Positions 58,815 to 64,000 of a DNA stretch of 64,000 bases are shown here, one piece after another. Every line of letters begins with the position of its first letter. Position 1 is the first letter of the stretch. The stretch is from Montifringilla adamsi (Eukaryota > Chordata > Aves > Passeriformes > Passeridae), in NCBI GenBank assembly GCA_017590115.1, contig JAGGNK010006449.1, positions 310,001 to 374,000 on the forward strand. Reading direction: 5' to 3'. Under the pieces are notes generated by a model that searched no databases, had not been told where the DNA came from, and saw nothing but the letters and a program-made list of their open reading frames with translations. The translations under genes were made by a program, and so were the position numbers.

Positions 58815-59056
58815 ATTATCATTGAACTCCGGAATGGTTTGGGTTGGGAATGGGAGGAACCTAAAAGCCCATCCAGTTCCATCCCCTGCCATGTGCAGGG
58901 ACACCTTCCACTGTCCCAGGCCTTGGACACTTCCAGGGATGGGGCAGCCACAGATGCTCTGGGCACCTGTGCCAGGGCCTCACTACCCTCACTCGGAAGG
59001 ATTTCTTCACATTATCTAATCTAACCCTTCCCTCTCTCAGTTTAAACCCAGTTAAA
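58815..59056 (-). mobile_element. CR1 LINE fragment, 3' end
   Basis: Antisense CR1: ggaatggtttgggttgggaa, cctgccatgtgcagggacac, ggacacttccagggatgggg, ctctctcagtttaaaccc. A second, independent insertion next to the longer copy. Confidence 0.93.
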
Positions 59057-59384
59057 CTTCTTCCTTGCTGGGTGGAGCAGCGAAGAGCACAAGGGATATC
59101 TCCTAACCCAAGCTGGAGACCTGTCATTTTCCAGGGAGCACTCCACCAAGGCTTCCCAGCTCCTGGGCTGCCCCAAGGGTGGGCAGACAGCAGTTCCCCG
59201 GAGAAAACCTGTCAGTGGGTCAGTGCTGAGCTGGATTTCAACATCTGTGTGTGAGGAGGCAAAGGACAGGGGGAAGGCAAGTGGGTGCAGGCGGCATCAC
59301 GCCACGGGTAGGTTTGGACTGTGCAGGCACCTCATCCCTCTGCAGCACCAGATGGAACTTGTTTTTCACTGACTGCAGGAATAT

Positions 59385-59905
59385 CCGGACGTGTCTGCCG
59401 GCATCAGCCCCAGCCCGTGCGGCGGTGTGATGTGCTGCTGACAGCGCTGGGCGGCTGTTCCGAGCCCTGGGCCCGGCAAGGGCAGGCTGGCGGCCCCGGC
59501 ACGGCGGGGTCGCTCACCGCGGGGCTCTGTCCCCGCGCCCACCGCAGCGCCCGTCCGGCAGCCCGTCCCCGGGGCCTGCCTTTGACGAGTCTGTCAGGGA
59601 AGGTCTGACAGCCGTTCCAGAGCAAGGGGCCGTGGGGGGCCGCGGCGTCTCACTGCGGTGCTCCGAACTCCTGTCCCGCCCCACCCGGCTGAGTCCGTGC
59701 GCTGCTGGGAGCCGAGCTCCAGCACCGGCAGGCCCGAGCGCAGCCAGCCCGCAGCGGCCTACCGGCGGCTGCCTCCTCCCGGCGGCTTCCTCCTCCGCTC
59801 AGCAGGGACCTTCCTCGGCTCTCTGCAAACACTTTGCTCTGAGCTGCCGGGGTGCTGCTCTGCTTTCCCCGGGGCTCGGAAAATCTGGCAGGTGTCTCCG
59901 AAGAG
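59385..59905. promoter_or_regulatory. CpG-island-like segment, possible promoter
   Basis: About 520 bases of GC-rich DNA with dense CpG dinucleotides (for example ggcggccccggcacggcggg at 59490 and gcccgcagcggcctaccggc at 59748), unlike the CpG-poor DNA on both sides. In birds this marks most constitutive promoters. No signal peptide, start-codon context or splice pattern of a known gene was recognised on either strand, so gene and direction are unknown. If the window is the native ZBTB40 locus, EPHA8 would be the expected downstream neighbour, but its first exon was not identified. Confidence 0.5.
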
Positions 59906-62900
59906 CCCCAGCGGCCCCTGCCCTTACTCCCCACCTACTGGAGCAGGCAATGCCTTTGTGGGAAGTTCAGCGGCTTTGTGCTGCAGTGGGACAGGTTGAA
60001 GACAACAAAGCTACAGGGATATGAATTCTGATTTCAAAACACACTTCTGACTCCAGTTTAAAGCTGTTTGCTCTGTGTTGCTGTTCCCAGGTACAGCAGA
60101 ACCTACTGCAGTGCCCTCACACTGCCCTGGGATGATAACTGGGACACCGGCTCTCCTGCAGGGAAGGAGATGTGGTTAGTGGATCCAGCAGAACCATGTA
60201 GAAAATACCTGACCCGGTCCTTAACTTCACCCATTGATTTTGGAAACTTTTCCTTGGTGATGTGTATGTCTTATCCACATTCATCAAATTATTTAGACAG
60301 GAGAAGTGTTCTGACTTAAGTTTAGGTTTGTCTCCTCAGACATGTCCACTGAAAAAATGGTCCCCTCTGTGGGAGACCCTGGTGCCAGGCTGGAGCCCAT
60401 TCTTTAGGACATCTGCCACTCCTGGATGTAGGTTGTCCTCATCTCCTCTCTTCTGCTGCATGGGAAGCATTCGCAGTGTCTTGGGAGTGTATAAAATAAA
60501 TTTCCAACCCTATGGGGCAGAACAAGGGCATTCCATGTAATATGCATGTGGAAGAACTTGAGAGGTAGTAGCCTGGCCAGGACATCTGCTGCCTGGGCTT
60601 TAAGGCAAGGCAAGACTTGGGGAGTAAACCTGCAAGCAAAGGAGAGAACAGGACCCAGGTCTCTATCTGTTCTGCAAAGGTAGTTCTGTCTTCTCTGTAC
60701 CCTTCTCTCCTCTTCAGTAATTTTATTTAATAACTTCTGGAGCAGCAGCCTTTTCTTGCGGGTAGAGAAAAAATATGGTCTGGAAATCTTCAACCTTGAT
60801 CATGTTATGGATGGTCTGCTGTGCAAGACTGAGCTTCCCAGTCAAGCAGGGAGATAAGATTTTTACTTGGCTGGTTAGAGTGTGGTGCAGTTCACTCTCG
60901 TGTGCCTCATCTCTGGAGGCAACATCTTTAATGGGATTTTGGCCCCACAAAACCAGCCTGATTGGTGCAACCCACCTTCCCAGTGTAAGGTACCTGCAAT
61001 AATGCCAAGACAGGCTGGTGTCTTCTGGGGCTTGGGAAAAGCAGAGAAGCCAAAAATTCTACTCTTTCTAAGGTGTGATCCTAACTCCAGAGTGGTCTTC
61101 TGAGTTTGGTTTCCACATCCAACCCTCCAGAGACCTTGCTGGGACAAAATCTGTCTCTCCAAGCCGTGCAGAAGGATGAGCTGCTGCATGAGGCTCTGTG
61201 TTCAAGGCTCACATCTGCCCAAGGCGTCCAGCCATGCACCATCTGTGAAAGGCTGGAGCACAGTCTGGAGAGGCTGAAGGTGGGGGTTGAATCCCCTTGG
61301 GCAGAGGGAGGTGTGATGCTTCTGCCCCACAGCACAGGTGAGTTTGCTGGTCACTTGTGGTGCTGTATGCCCGCAGTGTTTATTCTCCTGACCTGCTTCT
61401 CTGTGTCCTGGGGTCCGTGGGAGGATGCTGAAGTTCCCTGGTACGGGAAGAGAGCTTCAAGCAGCTTTCTCACAGCTACTGGAAGTAGTAAGTTGTGGTA
61501 AAAACAAAGGTGTCAAGGCCTTATTTTTGAAACTGGCTGGTTCTAAAGCATTTGATTTCGCTGGTAGCATTCAGCTGACTGAGGCTGAGGAAGCTAATTA
61601 CAGGAGTGCAGCACAGAAACCTGAGGCATGTGGGAACACCATGGGAAAAAATGAAACATATAAAAGACATGCTTTAATCAAAGAGGACTGAAAGAAAGAG
61701 AAATCTCAGAAGAGCTGGTGACTGATGTGTGGCTGGAGAACAGGCAACTGAGAGGGAGGCAGAAGCAATGAGTAAGGTGTGGTTGCAGAGCTAATGCTGG
61801 GCCACAGCAATTAGAATTTGCCAGGCAGAAGTCACCCTGTCCAGAGACACCTTTGAAGGGTGAGCAGTGTGGAACCTTCACAGACCGCTGAAAACACTTG
61901 ACACCACCAGAGCGACCTGTGGCGGAGATGAGAGCAGATCTGAGAGCAGGGATGAAGCCAGCACAGCACCTGAATGCTGCATGGGCTCTGATAAGCGCCG
62001 AAAGCAAAGTACCTGCAGTTGGGAGAGGCAGCAAATGCAAGAGCCTGTAAGCACCAGCAGATGCACGGGAAGGATAAAGATGAAATTGCCCATGCTATTA
62101 GCTCAGATGAGTTCTTCAAAGCAGTGAAGGAAAGAGCTGCTGCAGAAGGCAAACGGACTCTAAATATCCAGGTCAAGGCAACCAGCTTTACTTTGAATAC
62201 AGATATTTGAGAGCAAAACAGAAAGTATCTACAAAAGGAGCTACTCTGAGAGTGGTGAAGAGACTTGTCTCTGCAATGTGTGAACATCACCTGAGTGTGC
62301 CACTAACGAGATAAGAACCTATTTCTGCTAACATCAGCACCTGAGTGCTGTAACTGGAGGACCAAAGGAATGAAATGTGTTAAGGAATGTCCTCCTGCAT
62401 AGCCAGATGACAGAAACACGGGGCATGGAGTCTACTGCAAAGCTTTCAGTGGCTAGATTGGGATGAGAGACCCTCAGGGCATGACACGGTCAGAAGTGCA
62501 ACTGACAGCAGAGCTGCCTTCAAAGGGAGCCTATTGCCTAAATTAGGACACCTCAAGACCCCAGACACACTGTTGGGAAGGAAAATTACTATGCTGTTGA
62601 GAAATATTTTCATTGAGAGCTTAGAAAGCAAGTATGGACCTAGGGGTGCTGAGGTGCCTTGGTGGACTGAGGTGCCTAAGCAGGAGACAGTCTTTCCTTG
62701 TAGGCAGACCAAAGCCTTGGGTGGCTCTGGCCAGTGCCTGGTGCCCCATGGGACCTCACACAGCACAAGAGGGCCTGTGCCAGGGTTGCTGGCAGTGAGT
62801 GAGGAGCTTTGCTGCAGTGTCCTTGGGATGGGGTACTGGAGAGGAGAACAGCCATGGGGAAGCTGGAGTGACTAAATCAACTCTGCTTGGAGCTCTGTTT

Positions 62901-64000
62901 ACTTTGCCTTATAGAGAGACTGTTTCCAAAGCTAGAATGGGAAAAAAAAATTTATATATTTAAAAATTAGAGACAGCTTGCTGTCATTCAGAACAAGAGG
63001 AAGATGACTGGGGAGTGTCTGTCCTTCCTATTCCTGGGCATTCATCTCAGGCCTTGCAATATCTGGAGTTTGATGACATTCTCATCTGAAGTCAGTTGAC
63101 TTCAGTTTAGCCCAAATTCCCCAAACCAGGGGAGAAATAAACTTCCCCCATGCTGCAGGCTAGGAAAATCTCATAATGTTTGAAAACATGGCACGGGGAA
63201 AAGTGCTGCCAGAATCTGGCAATGTGACCTCTTGCTTCTGACTTGGCTGCTGATGCCACTGTCTTCATCTGAGCAGGCAGCAATACAACACAGTTTGGTC
63301 GAGCCCTTGAAGCCTCTCCAGGGGCAAAGCTGGTATCTGATCCTGGAGCTGTGCTGTGACCCAGTAGTATGGGGGCAGGTTTAGCAGTGAGGAGGCTGTG
63401 GGGTGGCAGCCGGTGATGCCAGATGCTGCCAGCCTTGGCTTCTCAGTGACTGTTCAATAGCTCCTGGCTCCTCTGTGCAGCTGAGCCTGCTTGCACTGAC
63501 CTTTGGGAGCAGCAAACAGCCTCCTGCTGGCCTGAGCAGGCAAGGTTCCAGAGGAGACGTGCGGTTTCTCCCCCGCCTCTGGTCACGGCGGCAGTGTGGT
63601 CACACATGGTGCTTCGGTGAGGCAGCAAAGGCTCAGCTCCAGGCTGAAGGCTGGCCTTTGTCTACATCTGAGTCCCAGACCTGAGTCCTAACAGTGTGCA
63701 ATACGTGTGTCCTCCCTTATACTTTTCCACCTTCTGTTAAAACATAGGTTACATTCTGGACAATTTCCAAGTGAATCTGTTTTGAGACAGTACTAATTGA
63801 ATACACTTTCTTTATGAAATATCAATTTGTTTTTTCATCTTCTTCTTGAACTGGTGAAGGGCTTTTCACTGACCCCCCCCACCCCACAGGGAGTTAAATC
63901 TCAGTGACATGAGGTGGAGGGGTGGATATTTGAAGAAATTAGGCTGGAATTCTAAAAGGTTACCCAAGTAACCTGGTTATTTATAACTTTCTGCAATAGC
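59906..64000. other. Downstream region with unrecognised open frames
   Basis: No recognised repeat. Between about 61106 and 61282 a + strand frame reads LQAVQKDELLHEALCSRL and CTICERLEHSLERLK before an aag/gtgggg donor-like site. Between 62019 and 62210 another frame contains KDEIAHAISSDEFFKAVKER and ends in LNIQVKATSFTLNTDI. These look more protein-like (charged, heptad-like Leu) than their surroundings, but I cannot assign them. A short A/T-rich patch lies at 62940-62970 and a C run near 63873. Confidence 0.35.

Noticed and set aside
59385..59905. First exon of EPHA8 or WNT4 in the CpG island
   Set aside because: No signal peptide or characteristic N-terminal residues of either protein were found on either strand.

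Overview
The window looks like nuclear DNA of a bird, probably a songbird. It is packed with 5'-truncated CR1 LINE fragments that end in the ATTCTATG-type 3' repeat, and with LTRs of avian endogenous retroviruses. There is no bacterial-style gene packing, and no intact protein-coding gene could be supported. The species assignment is an inference from repeat families recalled from memory; no search was run.

Layout: (1) 945-14550, + strand: an intron-containing, heavily damaged copy of ZBTB40, a BTB/C2H2 zinc-finger regulator. Eight exon remnants lie in the order of the human protein (helical middle region, first zinc fingers, last zinc fingers, acidic C-terminus), most beside good splice sites. 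They carry at least two in-frame stops, about eight frameshifting indels, two probable splice-donor losses, one lost zinc ligand, and an apparent deletion of the central finger exons, where CR1 elements now sit. The N-terminal BTB exons would lie upstream of base 1. An antisense retroviral LTR sits in one intron. (2) 14.6-32 kb: non-coding DNA with CR1 copies, two solo LTRs and some conserved-looking AT-rich islands. (3) 32.1-36.6 kb: an AT-rich block with a 16-bp minisatellite, running into two consecutive retroviral 3' ends (env remnant, polypurine tract, LTR). (4) 37-39.8 kb: a long antisense CR1, a 695-bp LTR and a short CR1. (5) 39.93-42.57 kb: a striking 15-bp minisatellite whose + strand is almost free of C, interrupted by a 456-bp LTR flanked by a perfect 6-bp duplication. 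(6) 42.6-59 kb: non-coding DNA with CR1 and LTR copies and candidate conserved elements. (7) 59.4-59.9 kb: a CpG-island-like segment, followed by sequence with a few unrecognised open frames up to 64 kb.

No tRNA, rRNA, CRISPR array or cellular operon was seen. The window is best read as a pseudogene flanked by a repeat-rich regulatory or gene-poor region. In human, ZBTB40 lies between WNT4 and EPHA8. If this is the native locus, the non-coding islands and the CpG island downstream would be candidates for WNT4/EPHA8 regulatory DNA, but no coding exon of either gene was recognised.
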